Assembly: GCA_005888335.1 (NCBI GenBank)
Contig: VAWY01000200.1
Span: forward strand, 1 to 6,963
DNA length: 6,963 nt
Direction: 5' to 3'
DNA from: Actinomycetota bacterium
Lineage (GTDB): Bacteria > Actinomycetota > Thermoleophilia > Solirubrobacterales > Solirubrobacteraceae
The notes under the pieces are model-generated. The model was not told where the DNA came from, did not search any database, and saw nothing but the letters and a program-made list of their open reading frames with translations. This document shows, piece by piece, positions 6,290 through 6,963 of this stretch; within the stretch, counting starts at the first letter, position 1, and the number at the start of each line of letters is the position of its first letter. The position numbers and the translations under genes are program-made.

Positions 6290-6656
6290 ATGACAATCGA
6301 CAAAGGCAACAGCCCCCAGGCGCTGCAACCTGGCTGGCGGGTCGTGTACGTCGGCGAACGGCGCGCCGAAGGACGCCGCGTGGTCGCCGTGGTCGACGGT
6401 GAGGAGCGGCCACTGCGCGCGATCGGCGCCTCGAGCGCGGTCGGGTTTGTCTGGGGACGCCCCGGCGAGGGCGCCCGTGATCTCGCGCAGCGTGCTCGCC
6501 GATGCCACCGGCAGCCCGGTGCTGGCCGAACGCGTGCACCGTGAGTTTGCCTGGGACGTCATCGCTCACTTGCCCGGCGACGGCTTCCGAAGCGCGTGGC
6601 GTTCTGACGTGGTGGCCGCGCCAGTGGCTCGCGGGGTTAGGCCCTACTTGACATGA
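6290..6656 (+). pseudogene. DUF6166-like protein with one frameshift
   Basis: The ATG at 6290 starts a frame with GWRVVYVGERRAEGRRVVAV and then GEERPLRAIGASSAVGFVWG and EGARDLA. This resembles DUF6166, small proteins of unknown function with a GFxWGYGGxGPxxLA core. After GCG at 6485-6487 the frame is lost. Starting at AGC (6489), the next frame gives SVLADATGSPVLAERVHREF, AWDVIAHLPGDGF and a short tail to TGA at 6654-6656, matching the family's second half (ladxxg, FkwevVAxLp). The expected LARS junction would need GCGCGC where only GCGC is found, so loss of one GC dinucleotide explains the break. Repaired length is about 122 residues. The Tyr of WGY is missing as well. The start has no clear Shine-Dalgarno sequence. 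The family call rests on recalled motifs. Confidence 0.6.
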
Positions 6657-6824
6657 CACCTTTGGATAGACGCGCCGCACGATGTCCGGCTGCGCCGCGG
6701 GCTGGAGCGTGACGGCGCAGCCGCCCGCACGCAGTGGGACGCGTGGATGTGCAGCGAGGATGACTACGTCCGTTACGTACGCCCGGCCCAGACTGCCGAC
6801 CGCCGCATCGCTGGCGGGCGGTAA
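6657..6824 (+). pseudogene. 3' fragment resembling a uridine-kinase-like P-loop kinase
   Basis: Directly after the TGA of the DUF6166-like frame, and in the same frame, 55 codons read HLWIDAPHDVRLRRGLERDG, then AAARTQWDAWMCSEDDYVRY and VRPAQTADRRIAGGR, ending at TAA 6822-6824. The pattern W(I/V)DAPxxVRLxRGLxRDG, then WxxWMxxEDxY and a late RPxxxAD, is that of the C-terminal lid and last helix of actinobacterial uridine-kinase-like (nucleoside or nucleotide kinase) P-loop proteins. The P-loop and the first two thirds of such a kinase are not in the window, and there is no start codon or ribosome binding site, so it is a fragment. It could be left by a deletion that joined it to the DUF6166-like gene. 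Confidence 0.5.
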
Positions 6825-6838
6825 GAGGGCCTCGGACC

Positions 6839-6902
6839 GCAGCGCTCCCTTGCATGGATAGCGGCGCTGCCACACACCGGCAGCCCGGTGAGCTGCAGCT
6901 CA
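6839..6902. repeat. Cluster of small inverted repeats
   Basis: Three adjacent inverted repeats follow the kinase-like fragment: GCAGCGC (6839-6845) with GCGCTGC (6864-6870); CACCGG (6875-6880) with CCGGTG (6885-6890), loop of 4; and the perfect 14-bp palindrome TGAGCTGCAGCTCA (6889-6902). They may terminate plus-strand transcription. No gene is seen from here to the window end. Confidence 0.45.
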
Positions 6903-6963
6903 GTCGCTCGGCGGCTGGGTGGGAGGCTTGGCTTCGCGTCGTGGGGCGTCGCCGGCTTTCTGT

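Noticed and set aside
6078..6875. A 265-codon open frame on the minus strand
   Set aside because: Its translation has no recognisable motif, while the plus strand here carries DUF6166-like and kinase-like segments.

Overview
The window is high-GC DNA with GC-biased codon usage, typical of an actinobacterium. The cell-surface protein with a C-terminal membrane anchor, the SIMPL-like remnant and the Fur subtype resemble genes I associate with Solirubrobacterales (Thermoleophilia). That placement is inference from remembered protein style, not a search result.

Minus strand, 1-5320: a medium-chain NAD(P)-dependent oxidoreductase whose last 32 codons are pushed out of frame (61-1021); the decayed 3' part of an IS1182-type transposase (about 1104-2101); an intact SnoaL/NTF2-fold protein (2160-2606) with a good promoter, a small operator-like palindrome and a terminator-like hairpin; about 450 bp without a recognisable gene; a secreted, membrane-anchored DUF4331 protein (3162-4706) with a strong 13-bp terminator stem; and a Fur-family regulator (4822-5319) just upstream of it in the same orientation. 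A possible 23-codon leader ORF lies between the last two and overlaps the DUF4331 start codon as ATGA.

Plus strand, 5606-6824: three broken genes. The first is a SIMPL-like secreted protein with an in-frame TAG and a frameshift (5606-6084). The second is a DUF6166-like protein with one frameshift (6290-6656). The third is a 5'-truncated piece resembling the C-terminus of a uridine-kinase-like P-loop kinase (6657-6824). The window ends in about 140 bp of small inverted repeats.

The only apparent functional unit is the Fur regulator, the possible leader peptide and the DUF4331 surface protein. The other intact gene, SnoaL, looks like a single-gene transcription unit. Five of the eight protein-coding loci are broken, four of them by frameshifts, some in GC-dinucleotide runs. 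This means either a decaying accessory region or indel errors in the assembly; the sequence alone cannot decide. I see no CRISPR array, tRNA, rRNA, phage module or convincing new multi-gene system.
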